Positions 10,801 to 20,951 are shown, counted from the first letter of the stretch. The stretch is 64,000 nucleotides of DNA from Tritrichomonas musculus (GCA_039105265.1 JAPFFF010000006.1:6386001-6450000); one strand, 5' to 3'. Translations and numbers: made by a program. The notes: generated by a model from the letters alone, not told the origin.

Positions 10801-11992
10801 GGATCACGCACATGTATGGTCGATGGGGTGTCTTAGTTGAATCGGTTTCGAAGTCCGCGAACCAGTACGTTGGGGGTGTTTTCGGTGAGGATGATTTCTT
10901 TGAGGCGAATGGTTTGATGAGTCTCGTGCAGTACTGTTTGTCATAGTCGAGGTTTACGTTGGAGAGATCGTTGTTGATCTCGTTGAAGAAGACTGTTTTG
11001 AGGATTCGGCACTGACCGTACGTGATGGGGATGAAATAGTTCTGGCTCATCAAACGGAGTAACTGAGATGACTTCACTCTCGAGCGACCGTTAATGACTC
11101 TTCCGTGATAGATCTCTTTGTCGAACATGCTCTCATCGGATTCACACTCATGGAGGTGCTTGATGTAGTAGCCGCTGAAGGGAGTCTCTTCTTCGAGGAA
11201 GTAATGGCCCTTGTAAATGCAGAGGTGATGGTCTCTGTTGTTAACAGTTTCTTCAATGGGAACTCCGTAGTAGGGTGGTCGTGAACCATTTTTCTTAGTG
11301 GTACGATTCGTCTGTTTCTTGTTCTTTCCGGTAGTGTCTTCATCGATGTACGACAACTTGATATGGATGTGAAACTTTTGACAGATCTTCTCTATGGAAC
11401 CCTGTGACAGGTATCGATTCTGGATACGTAAACGAATCTGGTTTAGGGTTGGTTCATCATAGCAGTCGGTCATCATGAGTGCATAGACGAAACAACAGTC
11501 ATTGAGTTCACATTGTTGTTTACCCTTGTCGTCAATCAATGAGTCGAATATCTGGAAACGTTTGAGGTAATCTACCAACACTTTGGGAGTGTTTGGGATG
11601 GTCAAGTATGGAAAGAAGTCACCACCACGATCTTTGTTACCGTCGTACTTTTGGTAGGGGCTGAAACTGAGCTCCGTAAAGAGAGACCAAGTAGGGAGTT
11701 CTTCACCACCTTCTTCATAGAAGTAATCTGGGATGATGTCTTCGAGGTCGAAGATGAAGTTCTGTTCAGTGAGGTTCTCCATAAGTTTGTTCATTACTTT
11801 GGGTGTTAACGGTTTGGACTTCCACTCACCATTCACTTTGAACTGGATCTTGTACATCTCGATGATGGGTGTATTCTCCATGAGTTCTTCGAAGAACTCT
11901 TTCAATCGAGGGAACAACTGCTTACGACCCTTGTTGTTGAGCTCTTCGAAATTGATGGTCCATCGATGTGGATTTCTTTCGAGTTGTTCCAT
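7796..11992 (-). pseudogene. Polinton A family B DNA polymerase with C-terminal primase-like (AEP) domain, broken
   Basis: Protein-primed-type PolB that would copy the element. In order along the minus strand: a Cys/His domain (ELNDCCFVYAL ... LCIYKGHYFLEE), 3'-5' exonuclease motifs (FADFETDSTK, YFHNLAYDIRMI), and palm motifs A (DFDAVSLY), B (MNSCYGK) and C (YYQDTDSMHI). Downstream of motif C, in the same open frame (roughly 8360-9350), comes VIDIDVD, then ETGSGGLHIYV, then an EIDY...VMLPG segment. That is the DxD / sGxH / hD pattern of AEP primases. A further helical tail may be a PriCT-like domain. The locus has several breaks. The polymerase of Polinton B ends soon after its palm and has no such domain. 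Confidence 0.8.
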
Positions 11993-12738
11993 GATGTCGT
12001 CAACGATTCTCTGCTGCTCATTACCCAGTTCTTTCCATTCCCTGAAGGATTTGAGGTTGTTGATGTTCTCTTCTCGTCATCGAATTCTTCAAGGTCTTTC
12101 TCGATTTGGGTCTTCTTCATCGATTGGGTTCTCCAGAACTCTTTGATGTCGTTGATGTGCTCTCTGATATCGGACGTATCTCGTTTATGGAGTTCCCTAT
12201 CGAATCTGAGTCTACGTTGTTCTTTACTGCGTGAATCGTAGGAATCTATTGGGAGATGAATCTTCTTTCGGTGTTGTTCCCTGACGAAGGTGTCGTTGTA
12301 TTCGGTTGGATTACCGAAGAACTCGTCATCGGCTTTCTTCTGAATACGTTGTTTGTAGACATCGCTATCGATATACCTTGTTGGTGGTGGAAGTTCAATA
12401 TCTGGTGCAGAAGGAGCTTTTGCGTGCATCCCAGCTTGATATCCCTTTGCGAAGTTGTAGAAGGACATGAATTTGGTGTCATCGTTGCAGTAACCAAGCT
12501 CAATGGCTCTATCGACGATGATATAGACTAACTCATCCACGAGACGGGACTTGTTTTGGTTGAATATCTTCTCAGTGACCCTCTTTTTGATACCCAGTCT
12601 ACGTTTGGCTGTGTTGTATGATTCGCGGATGTCATCGTTGCTGATGTCCAGCATACGAGCTAATCGTCTCAGATGGTTGTAGTCGACTACGTTTGCATCA
12701 TCGATTTCGACGGATTGGTTGTAGTTCATTTCTTTCAT
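11902..12738 (-). CDS. Conserved module protein upstream of PolB, Polinton A (278 aa)
   Basis: Starts MKEMNYNQSVEIDD. Its first ~125 residues match the start of the Polinton C protein at 61354-62706 closely (for example RLARMLDI, QNKSR, DDTKFMSFYNFAKGY). After that the two diverge. It overlaps the polymerase reading frame by about 90 bp. No known family recognised; a short helix-turn-helix-like segment (LARMLDISNDDIRESYNTAK) could bind DNA. Because protein-primed polymerases need a terminal protein, that is one possible role, but there is no direct evidence. Another is that it is the polymerase N-terminus. Confidence 0.55.
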   Translation of the reverse strand: MKEMNYNQSVEIDDANVVDYNHLRRLARMLDISNDDIRESYNTAKRRLGIKKRVTEKIFNQNKSRLVDELVYIIVDRAIELGYCNDDTKFMSFYNFAKGYQAGMHAKAPSAPDIELPPPTRYIDSDVYKQRIQKKADDEFFGNPTEYNDTFVREQHRKKIHLPIDSYDSRSKEQRRLRFDRELHKRDTSDIREHINDIKEFWRTQSMKKTQIEKDLEEFDDEKRTSTTSNPSGNGKNWVMSSRESLTTSWNNSKEIHIDGPSISKSSTTRVVSSCSLD

Positions 12739-12779
12739 ACCTGATAAAAAAGAGTGGATATGGGGTGGTCATGATAGAC

Positions 12780-13147
12780 CTCCGAAGCCGTCACTCCACT
12801 GACGATGTACCACTGAGGATGTGTCATAGTCGGAGTCACGCTAACGGGTGTTTTAGTGGGCGTTTCGGCAGTGTGGGAGCCGTGAATGAGGTAGTCGTTG
12901 GAGACGTGGTAATGAGTGTTGGTTGGGGTCGTTTCGGCATGGTGGATCCGTGTGAAAGACAGTCGTTGGAGTCACGCTAACGGGCGCTTTAGAGGGCGTT
13001 TGGTCGTGTGGGAGCCGTGTAAGAGGTAGTCGTTGGAGTCACGCTAACGGGTGCTTTAGAGGGCGTTTCGGCAGGGGTGGAGGCATTCACGGGGGTTGCC
13101 AGGAGTCCTGGGCCTTGGACCAGGAATCATGACAACTATATACTACT
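12780..13147. repeat. Terminal region of Polinton A with degenerate tandem repeats
   Basis: Three to four degenerate copies of a ~70-bp unit (core GTCGTTGGAGTCACGCTAAC, with GTGGGAGCCGTG and TTTAGAGGGCGTTT) before the terminal ACTACT. Non-coding. Subterminal repeats are usual in Polinton terminal inverted repeats; the partner end is outside the window. Confidence 0.6.
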
Positions 13148-13594
13148 GGATGAAATTCAAATATATTAGAAAGTAAATGCATATAAATAAAATTATATTC
13201 TTCATTGGACTCTTGTAACGTCAATTTTTTTAAAATCATCATTTAATAAATCAACAAATTCATTTTTTCTGCATTTTTAGCTAAAAAAAGAATTTTTTTT
13301 CAATAATAATAACTCTTTTTTTTATAAAACGTAATGTTCTAAAAGCATATAAAAAGATCTCAAAAGAATTAATGATTAGAATAAATTATATAAAAAGTTA
13401 TAGCTATTCTTAAAATTTATAAAGAGTTATAAAATTCTTATCAAAAATAATTAAAATAAATTGAGATAAAATACTCAAATTTATTTTCTGAAGAAAATTT
13501 AATATATACTTATATCCTTTTAGTTTTTATGTTAATTTAAATTATGTACGATGCAAATATTTATAAAACTGATTATTAATATAATAAAAAAATA
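13148..13594. other. AT-rich spacer
   Basis: Flanking DNA between the end of Polinton A and a MITE. Low complexity, no gene or motif that I can support. Confidence 0.6.
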
Positions 13595-14399
13595 AACTAC
13601 CTTCCAAAAACTAGACCTCTCAATTTTGATAAATAATTGAATTTTTTTTTATTCTAATTCTCAAAATTGAATTGCATTGAATTATTTTCAGAGCCATATT
13701 TTGTTTGCTGCCATATATTATAAACAAAGATTTATTTAATTTTATGATCAATCCATCTAAATGTTACCTCTAGTTCTGACTATTTTTCTGGATTTCGTTA
13801 AAATTTTTCTCATATTGGCACAAGCTTTCTTTTTTCACAATATCAAGTACAAATTTGACCTCAGCAACAGAATGAAACAAACACAGCAGTATATTTTAAT
13901 TGTTTTCCTTATTCCGAAACTTTTTCACTCACGCCAAGACTTTTAATATTATATAACCTCTAAAAGTCAAGCTTTGGCATCAATAATAACTTAAACCAAA
14001 TAAATCAGCAAATTTAAAACAATTTCCAGGTTTCCGATAAATTTTCCTCTTATATATCGAATATATTTCGCAGTTTTAATTTCACTCTTATGATTCGTAG
14101 TTTATTAATAAATTACAGAATATAGAATTTAAAGAAGAAAAGATTAGGAAGAAGAAAGAAAAATATACAATGGTTATAGTTATATATTGATGATACATTA
14201 TTTTATTTTAAATTAATTCAATTTTCAATACATTTGAATTTTTCTAATAAAGATTATTCAATTATTTTCTATTTACTATTTAATTTTCAATTGTCCAAAA
14301 ACTAGACCTGAGAAAAATAAAATAAACTTATCAATTTTAAAAATAATATATTGAATTCCCCTCAATTAAATTGTGAGGTCTAGTTTTTGGAAGGTAGTT
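13595..14399. mobile_element. TA-flanked MITE, Tc1/mariner-type (805 bp)
   Basis: Terminal inverted repeats of 25 bp, perfect by eye (AACTACCTTCCAAAAACTAG and on), flanked by TA on both sides (13593-13594, 14400-14401). An internal direct copy of CCAAAAACTAGACCT lies near 14293. The only open frames are short and AT-driven. A TA target duplication points to the Tc1/mariner/pogo group; without a transposase it is non-autonomous. Confidence 0.8.
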
Positions 14400-14452
14400 T
14401 ATAATTAGTTTAAGCAAACCAATCATTGAGTTTTACTGTAATAATTCAGTTG

Positions 14453-14731
14453 AGTAGATACCCTAAGGGTGGCGTCTGATACTACGTATCATCTGCCCCC
14501 CTTAAGATGAAACTCCATACCTTTTGACATTTCCACATCATAGCACTTTCAATGTGAAACCTCATGTCACCACTTAACACATCACCTCACGTTAAACTCA
14601 CGTCATCACCTCATGTTATCACCTCACGTTAAAACTCATGTCACCACCTCACATCACACACCACCACACCTCATGTCACACGCCACATATCACGTCACAC
14701 AACGGTTCACATAACGTGGTTCAACTGTAAA
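14453..14731 (+). repeat. Left terminal inverted repeat of Polinton B
   Basis: Pairs with 36435-36712. The outer 60 bp are unique sequence; the inner part consists of short degenerate repeats of CACCTCACGTTAAACTCA and CATGTCACCACCTCA type. The repeat stops at CAACTGTAAA, 68 bp before the polymerase start. Confidence 0.92.
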
Positions 14732-14799
14732 CACACTACTTTTTTCAATTAAGCCCACCCTAATTTTTTTAGCGTGTCAATTTTTTTATCACCACACAA

Positions 14800-17700
14800 A
14801 TGCCACTTGCCATATCCGAATTAATCGCAATTGAAAACTGCACTTATGATGAGGACACAACCACATACATTGATAACGACTCCCTCATCATCTCCGAACA
14901 TAGCAATGACGTCATCCCATCATACGATAACATTGATACACCACTTAACGATGACGATGATGTTGAACTCATATTTGACGATGACGATACCGCATCACTT
15001 AACGAAGGCGATGATGATGCTACCATTACAACACCACTTAACGATGACGATGATGCATCACTTAACGATGACGATGATGTTGAACTTATATTCGACGACG
15101 ATGATGCTACCATCACAGCACCAGTTACAGTACCACTTAACGATGACAATGATGCAACACATAACGATGACGAGTTAGCATCAGCTGAAGATGAGTCTGT
15201 ATTTTATGACATGGGTGATTCACTTTTCGATGACGATTCCGCATCACTTAACGATGACGATTATACAACACTTAACGATGACGATGATGCATCACTTAAC
15301 GATGACGAATTAGCATCAGATGAAGAAGAGCCTACATTAGATGACGATTATACAACACTTAACGATGACGATGATGCATCACTTAACGATGACGAATTAG
15401 CATCAGATGAAGAAGAGCCTACATTAGATGACGATGATGCAACACCACTTAATGATGATGCAACACATGATAATGACGAAGATGATACACAACTTAACGA
15501 TGATGATGTTGACGCTATTGAACTAGTTGATGAACCACTTAATAACACAACACATAGTGAAGAAGTAGTTGAACCCATTGATGAACACGCTAAGTTGATG
15601 ATTGAAGATGTTAATGCTGTTGATTTCATTGACGAACCAGTTAATAAACATGCCAAGTTGATGATTGAATATGTTGATGCTGTTGATTTCGTTGATGAAC
15701 CCGTTAATGAACACGCTAAGTTGACGATTGTTAATGTTGATGCTATTGATTTCGTCGATGAATCAGTTGAGTATTGTACTATTGACGTCAAACCATGTGA
15801 AGTTACATATGATAGCAATGGTAACATTATCGACGTTGAAGTATGTGATTATGAAGTTGAAGATGATTGTTTCGAGGAAGTCGGAAAAGATAATGATGGT
15901 AATTATGTTAAGTTTGAACTACACAAGGTAGTACGTGAAACAGGCGATGTTATTGACGTTAAACTCTATGCTGAGTCCAAATACGAACCAGACCTTGAGA
16001 TTGAAACCATTGATATTGCTGCTGTTGAAACATATCAATACGATGATGACAACAAACATGCCATCACTTTCATTGAGAAAGGCGGTTCACTTAAGTTATA
16101 CCGTCGTAATTACATAATGCCACCATATGATATTATTGATTTCGATTCAGATGATGATCAGAAGTTAATCCTAGTTGATGATTACGAAGCCACTATGAAT
16201 GATGTTGATGTCACCACTGTAAATAATGATGTTGAACACGTAACAGATCTTACCAATGCCGTTGTTGAATATACACCATTCACATTCACAGCTCCATCCA
16301 CGATTATTAACACTCTACAAATGATTGATGATGGCCAATACAATGATGAATTCATTCTTTCACTTATGGATGCAGCTGAACGCTTGTATGGAGACCACTA
16401 CTACGATGAAATTAAGTATCAAGATGAGTTGGAACGAATGATGACTGCTGCTAACAATCACGATGCATTCGAAGTTAATATTGATAACAACATTGAAACA
16501 CAACATGCATTCATACAAGTGTTGAGATATATTCGCGATAACAGATCACGCTTTCCCACAGCAAGTGTATTAAGTTATGATAATGAAGATAGACATATAA
16601 AATCCTTTCCAATAAACAATGAGTTAACTATTGATGAAGTAATCGATGGAATACTTGGTAACATTACAGTTGAACAATTCGGTTCTGATACTGATCCAGA
16701 AGTTAATGCTGATTACATCCCAGTTAAGTTTGTTGTTACCTTCTATAAGTTAACTAAACGCAATGGTAAAACAGTATTTCAAGAGAAGATTAATGGTGAA
16801 TATGTTGATGTTTCAACAGTTGATTCATTCCGCAACTCATATGATGGCGCATTCTTTCCATACATTAACCTCATCCCATCACTTGACTTATCACGTTATC
16901 AGATCTTTCACGAGGTTGATGCCAAAAACTATACTGACAACTGCTTCGTATATGCATGCATTCAGTCAGGTGTATTCACTAAAGATGAGATTGACATGTT
17001 ACGTGGTATGATACACACACGTTCAGTACCCATCAATATGATACTCAAAATAGCTAGTGAAATGCAATGCCACTTCATTGTATATCGCATTGATGAATCA
17101 CGTGATGTTAAACATCAAAAACACTTAAGCATTGACACACATAAGAACAGTAATGTGACTGCTGATAGAGTGGTTAGGTTGCTATTATACAAAGACCATT
17201 TCATGATTGATAACAATGAGAAGTTGCCAATCACCACCTATTACATTGAACATAGAGATGAACTCGATGAAAAACATGCTGACATTCCAGTTGAAAAACG
17301 ATTTCACATCAGAGGCGTTAATCAAACAGGCTATCCACTTTACACCACTGCTGATTGGACAGGTAATGATTTCACTAAGGTATTCCGCAAGATGTTTGAA
17401 TGCAACTGCTTTCGTGAGATTAATCAATGTGAACAAAACATATTAACAACCTGTGAGTATGACAACCACTTAAATGATTACATTGAACTCGACTATGATG
17501 AAACGTTATATTGTAAAGAAGAATCATCTAATGCCAAACATATTACACCATGGAAAGCAGTTTACTACGCAGACTTTGAAACAGATGTAACTGTATCACC
17601 ACACCAACCATACTTATGCTGTGTGTACGATGGTGTTAAATGTAAAGAGCCTTGCACTGGTGATGACATCGCAAAACGATTCTTAAATGATCTACCCAAT

Positions 17701-19602
17701 CACTCATTGATTTACTTCCACAATCTTAAGTATGACGTATGTTTCTTCATCAACGAACCAGGTTGGAAGGCTAGTGTCATTAAACGTGGTGGTACCATCT
17801 TACAAGCAGTCATGAAACAATACATACCCATCAAACAGTGGGATAAAGTCAAACATACATATGTAACTAAGAACATAACTAAGCGTTTAACATTCCGTGA
17901 CAGTTACTCACTCATACCAGCGCCACTATCACAGTTTGGTAACATGTTCAACCTCAATGTACATAAAGAAATCATGCCATACAAACTCTACACAGCAGCT
18001 AACATCAAACGTAAGATGATACCATTCGATGAATTCAAAGATCAATATCGCAACGAACACATTGATGATATGTCAGCATCTGAACTCGATCAAGCTTACT
18101 TACAACTACTCATCAATGCTAAAGTAGCTGAGTCATATGATGAAACCACACACATGATTGATATTATGAAGTATGCTCAATTCTACTGTGAACATGACTG
18201 CATCACACTCGCTAATGGTATACGTAAGTTTGATCATGACCTCAATGAAGTGTTCAAGAAAGCTAACAACAAATTCCCCGGCATTAACCAGTACATATCA
18301 ATCAGTGCAATCGGCTACGACTTCGCACGCACATATGGTTGCACTAAAGACTGCTTCACACTATCAGGCAAGCCACAGAACTTCATCCAACGTTGTGTAA
18401 GTGGTGGTAGAACAATGACAGCTAACAATGAGAAGCAATATGTTGAAGGTAAGATACAGGACTTCGATGCAGTCAGCTTATATCCATCAGCAATGTCGAT
18501 CATGCCAGGCATACCAAAGGGTAAACCTCAAGTTATACCATCAAACACAACTCACGATCAACTCATGTGTTATGATACGTTCTTCATTGAGATCAACATC
18601 AAACACATAAAGTGTAAGTCAACTAACCCATATAGGTTTGGTCAGGTATTCATACGCAATGAAGAAGGCACTAAACTGTTTTGCAACCAACCAGTTGACC
18701 ACTTCTATATTGACAAGATTGGTTTGATTGATTTGATTGCAGCTTATGATATTGAATATGAATTCTTACGTGGTTACTACTTCAATGATGGTTTCAATTC
18801 ATCCATCAACACATTCATTGATACACTATTCGAGTTACGAAAAACATACAAGCGTGAACATAACCCACTTGAGAAGACCATCAAGTTGTTACTCAACTCA
18901 ATCTATGGCAAGTCAATATTAAAGCCAATCACAGATGAAGTCAAGATTATTAACAGGGATGATATCATACCATTCATTTATCGCAAATACAACTACATCA
19001 AAGAGGTTGTTGACAATGGTGGTAATAAAGTATTCGTTAAGATGATTAAACCAATCAATAAACACTACAACCTACCACAGTTTGGTGCATCAGTGTTATC
19101 ATGGAGTAAACACATCATGAATCAAGTCATGACACTCGCTGAACAGAATGACATAGCAATACACTACCAAGATACTGATAGCATGCACTTAAATGAAGAT
19201 GATGTTGATAAGTTAGCTGCTCTATTCAAAGCAACATATGGTAAAGACTTAATTGGCAGTAATATGACACAGTTTCATTGTGACTTCGATGTATTCCCAG
19301 GTGCAGTTGGTAAGATACACTCACGTAAGCTCATTGCATTAGGTAAGAAGTCATATCTTGATATACTCGTTGATGAACATGGTAATGAAGACTATCACAT
19401 GCGCATGAAAGGTGTACCTAAGCAATGCATCATTAACAAGTGCAAACGCATGAACATCACAGTTGAAGAGTTGTATGAACGTATGTATCATGGTGAAGCA
19501 ATTACATTTGACTTAACTGATGGTTGCAACTGCTTCAGAAAGACAAAATCATTTCAACAAGTTACATTACCACAATTCACACGCACACTTCAATTCAAGT
19601 AA
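14800..19602 (+). CDS. Family B DNA polymerase of Polinton B (1600 aa)
   Basis: Protein-primed-type PolB that replicates the element. Residues ~45-250 are an acidic repeat region (LNDDDDASL, DELASDEEEP units). Near residue 708 is a Cys/His domain (TDNCFVYAC, then LLLYKDHFMI), resembling the OTU/papain-like folds found before PolB in some Polintons (inference). Exonuclease motifs: YADFETD (~922), YFHNLKYD, YCEHDC. Palm motifs: A DFDAVSLYPSAM (~1220), B LLLNSIYGK (~1364), C YQDTDSMHL (~1455). The protein ends soon after the thumb, with no primase-like tail. The ATG at 14800 follows TATCACCACACAA and lies 68 bp inside the terminal repeat. Confidence 0.92.
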   Translation: MPLAISELIAIENCTYDEDTTTYIDNDSLIISEHSNDVIPSYDNIDTPLNDDDDVELIFDDDDTASLNEGDDDATITTPLNDDDDASLNDDDDVELIFDDDDATITAPVTVPLNDDNDATHNDDELASAEDESVFYDMGDSLFDDDSASLNDDDYTTLNDDDDASLNDDELASDEEEPTLDDDYTTLNDDDDASLNDDELASDEEEPTLDDDDATPLNDDATHDNDEDDTQLNDDDVDAIELVDEPLNNTTHSEEVVEPIDEHAKLMIEDVNAVDFIDEPVNKHAKLMIEYVDAVDFVDEPVNEHAKLTIVNVDAIDFVDESVEYCTIDVKPCEVTYDSNGNIIDVEVCDYEVEDDCFEEVGKDNDGNYVKFELHKVVRETGDVIDVKLYAESKYEPDLEIETIDIAAVETYQYDDDNKHAITFIEKGGSLKLYRRNYIMPPYDIIDFDSDDDQKLILVDDYEATMNDVDVTTVNNDVEHVTDLTNAVVEYTPFTFTAPSTIINTLQMIDDGQYNDEFILSLMDAAERLYGDHYYDEIKYQDELERMMTAANNHDAFEVNIDNNIETQHAFIQVLRYIRDNRSRFPTASVLSYDNEDRHIKSFPINNELTIDEVIDGILGNITVEQFGSDTDPEVNADYIPVKFVVTFYKLTKRNGKTVFQEKINGEYVDVSTVDSFRNSYDGAFFPYINLIPSLDLSRYQIFHEVDAKNYTDNCFVYACIQSGVFTKDEIDMLRGMIHTRSVPINMILKIASEMQCHFIVYRIDESRDVKHQKHLSIDTHKNSNVTADRVVRLLLYKDHFMIDNNEKLPITTYYIEHRDELDEKHADIPVEKRFHIRGVNQTGYPLYTTADWTGNDFTKVFRKMFECNCFREINQCEQNILTTCEYDNHLNDYIELDYDETLYCKEESSNAKHITPWKAVYYADFETDVTVSPHQPYLCCVYDGVKCKEPCTGDDIAKRFLNDLPNHSLIYFHNLKYDVCFFINEPGWKASVIKRGGTILQAVMKQYIPIKQWDKVKHTYVTKNITKRLTFRDSYSLIPAPLSQFGNMFNLNVHKEIMPYKLYTAANIKRKMIPFDEFKDQYRNEHIDDMSASELDQAYLQLLINAKVAESYDETTHMIDIMKYAQFYCEHDCITLANGIRKFDHDLNEVFKKANNKFPGINQYISISAIGYDFARTYGCTKDCFTLSGKPQNFIQRCVSGGRTMTANNEKQYVEGKIQDFDAVSLYPSAMSIMPGIPKGKPQVIPSNTTHDQLMCYDTFFIEINIKHIKCKSTNPYRFGQVFIRNEEGTKLFCNQPVDHFYIDKIGLIDLIAAYDIEYEFLRGYYFNDGFNSSINTFIDTLFELRKTYKREHNPLEKTIKLLLNSIYGKSILKPITDEVKIINRDDIIPFIYRKYNYIKEVVDNGGNKVFVKMIKPINKHYNLPQFGASVLSWSKHIMNQVMTLAEQNDIAIHYQDTDSMHLNEDDVDKLAALFKATYGKDLIGSNMTQFHCDFDVFPGAVGKIHSRKLIALGKKSYLDILVDEHGNEDYHMRMKGVPKQCIINKCKRMNITVEELYERMYHGEAITFDLTDGCNCFRKTKSFQQVTLPQFTRTLQFK
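14940..15500 (+). repeat. In-frame acidic minisatellite in the polymerase gene
   Basis: Degenerate tandem units of the type CATCACTTAACGATGACGA, coding for Leu-Asn-Asp-Asp-Asp-Asp and Glu-rich blocks. Two longer units near 15260-15420 are almost identical, which suggests recent unequal exchange. Several antisense open frames here are by-products of the repeat. Confidence 0.75.
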
Positions 19603-19667
19603 CGTTACAGTAATTCAATTAAAACATTGCAATTCATCAATGTAAATTTTTATTCGCATCACAAACC

Positions 19668-20120
19668 ATGTATGTCACTAGCTTTGTTGAAACAATCAAA
19701 CCAACTAATGATGATAAGTTAATTGTCTATCTTGATAGTAAGATATACCCTATTGATTTTGGCATTAGTGTTCGACCATTACTAGTCATTGATGGCAACA
19801 GAACCATTGACATGAATGAGTTGATTAACATCTTTGGTAAGGTACCATACATAACTGTACGTGAGAATCGTTATCGAACAGTATATCGTGATCCAATGCT
19901 GTTAACCATTGACTTAACACCAAGACAATTCACATCAACTAATGATGAAACTCATACCTATTACAAGTATTACATCGATAAGTTATGCTTACGTCATGAG
20001 TTGAAACGTTATGAATCAATCTACACCAAAGCAAATGATGCTATCAATGAATACAGAAGTAAACTCAATGAACAAACCTCAGTTGATGCTAAAAGAGATC
20101 CTACTAATGATGTAGTTTAA
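19668..20120 (+). CDS. Hypothetical protein of Polinton B (150 aa)
   Basis: Starts MYVTSFVETIKPTNDD. Mixed beta-type N-terminal half, charged helical C-terminal half (YYIDKLCLRHELKRYESIY). No family recognised. It follows the polymerase by 65 bp on the same strand, so it may be part of the replication block. Confidence 0.6.
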   Translation: MYVTSFVETIKPTNDDKLIVYLDSKIYPIDFGISVRPLLVIDGNRTIDMNELINIFGKVPYITVRENRYRTVYRDPMLLTIDLTPRQFTSTNDETHTYYKYYIDKLCLRHELKRYESIYTKANDAINEYRSKLNEQTSVDAKRDPTNDVV

Positions 20121-20140
20121 ACGATTCATTTTTGGTTACC

Positions 20141-20420
20141 ACTCCAATGCTCACTCCAAGTGCTCACTCAATGCATCACTCAATGCATCACTCCAATGCT
20201 CACTCAATGCATCACTCAATGCTCACTCCAAGTGCTCACTCAATGCATCACTCAATGCTCACTCCAAGTGCTCACTCAATGCATCACTCAATGCATCACT
20301 CAAGTGCTCACTCAATGCATCACTCCAATGCTCACTCAATGCATCACTCAATGCATCACTCAATGCATCACTCAATGCATCACTCAATGCATCACTCAAT
20401 GCTCACTCAATGCATCACTT
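20141..20420. repeat. 12-bp minisatellite in Polinton B
   Basis: About 280 bp of CACTCAATGCAT units with variants CACTCCAAGTGCT and CACTCCAATGCT. Open frames read His-Ser-Met or Thr-Gln-Cys repeats in two plus-strand frames, which indicates a non-coding tandem array. The word TCACTCAATGCA recurs more than ten times. Confidence 0.9.
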
Positions 20421-20426
20421 AAGTGA

Positions 20427-20951
20427 TACATCACACACACCATTAAACACGTCATGCAAACGCAAAAACAAAAGTGCAAAAACCAACCGTCTTCGTGAGT
20501 GTGTTATGCATTCGATGAGGAATCAACATACGTACCCGGGATTGTACATCAACCCCTCACAGGAAAGGAACTACACACACTATGGTTGGGGAACGTGATT
20601 TAACACGTTCATTACTAGTATACACCTACCGGTAGATGCTTTCGTGCTACACATATCACAAGCAATGGCTTACCTTAGGTGTTGATTCGCTACAGGCTCC
20701 ATCACAAGTGTGATAAAATAACACGAAAAATCGGTACTGCTATGAATCGAACTCATGCCTGCCGCCGAAGCTGGGAGACACGCTTCATGACTCAACCACT
20801 GTACCACGTCTGGCCAGACACTAGTTAGTTGCAATATGATATTTAAACCATTCCCACTACATTACATAATGTATATCATTATAAACATTTAAAATTTTTT
20901 CATTTTGTTTTCATATCACATTTCATAATATGATTTTTTATCTCATAGCAA
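20427..20951. other. Non-coding interval of Polinton B
   Basis: Apart from the tRNA-like sequence, it holds a perfect 20-bp palindrome (GAACGTGATTTAACACGTTC near 20591) and a 62-codon open frame starting near 20410 that I do not support as a gene. Sequence complexity is normal, unlike the adjoining minisatellite, so a structured RNA or a cis-acting site is possible. Confidence 0.4.
20732..20805 (-). ncRNA. tRNA-like sequence with Pol III-type boxes inside Polinton B
   Basis: On the minus strand: GGTACAG at the 5' end pairs with CAGTACC at the 3' end except for one position, giving a 7-bp acceptor-like stem and one discriminator base. TGGTTGAGTCA fits an A box (TRGYNNAR) at the usual position, and AGTTCGATTCA matches a B box at 9 of 11 positions. 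ATTTTT follows immediately, as a Pol III terminator would. Total length is 74 nt. Against a working tRNA: no canonical 7-nt anticodon loop, a poorly paired T stem and no GG in the D loop. It may be a decayed tRNA or another Pol III RNA. Confidence 0.35.

Larger units (their letters stand above)
1..13147. mobile_element. Polinton/Maverick A, right part (left end outside window), old and broken
   Basis: Polinton recognised by its gene set: a fiber-like protein, a pVI-like basic protein, a retroviral-type integrase and a protein-primed-type family B DNA polymerase. The right end is placed at ...ATATACTACT, because the reverse complement begins AGTAGTATAT and the other two Polintons here begin AGTAGATA and AGTAGTGT. 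Base composition is clearly richer in GC than the AT-rich flank after 13147. It is broken: the integrase, the polymerase and at least one minus-strand gene are not intact, I estimate five or more breaks, and a foreign 2.4-kb element has inserted. This makes it older than element B. The polymerase lies at the right end and is transcribed leftward. Confidence 0.85.

Noticed and set aside
13761-13946. 61-codon frame in the 805-bp MITE
   Set aside because: Hydrophobic, AT-driven, inside a non-autonomous element with no transposase motif.
14831-15827. Other-frame and antisense open frames over the polymerase start
   Set aside because: Shadows of the acidic minisatellite, Ser- or Met/Thr-rich, without independent support.
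20132-20426. Two overlapping open frames reading His-Ser-Met and Thr-Gln-Cys repeats
   Set aside because: Both are translations of the 12-bp minisatellite; no normal protein composition.
20410-20598. 62-codon frame after the minisatellite
   Set aside because: Begins in the repeat, has no start context like its neighbours and no recognisable pattern.
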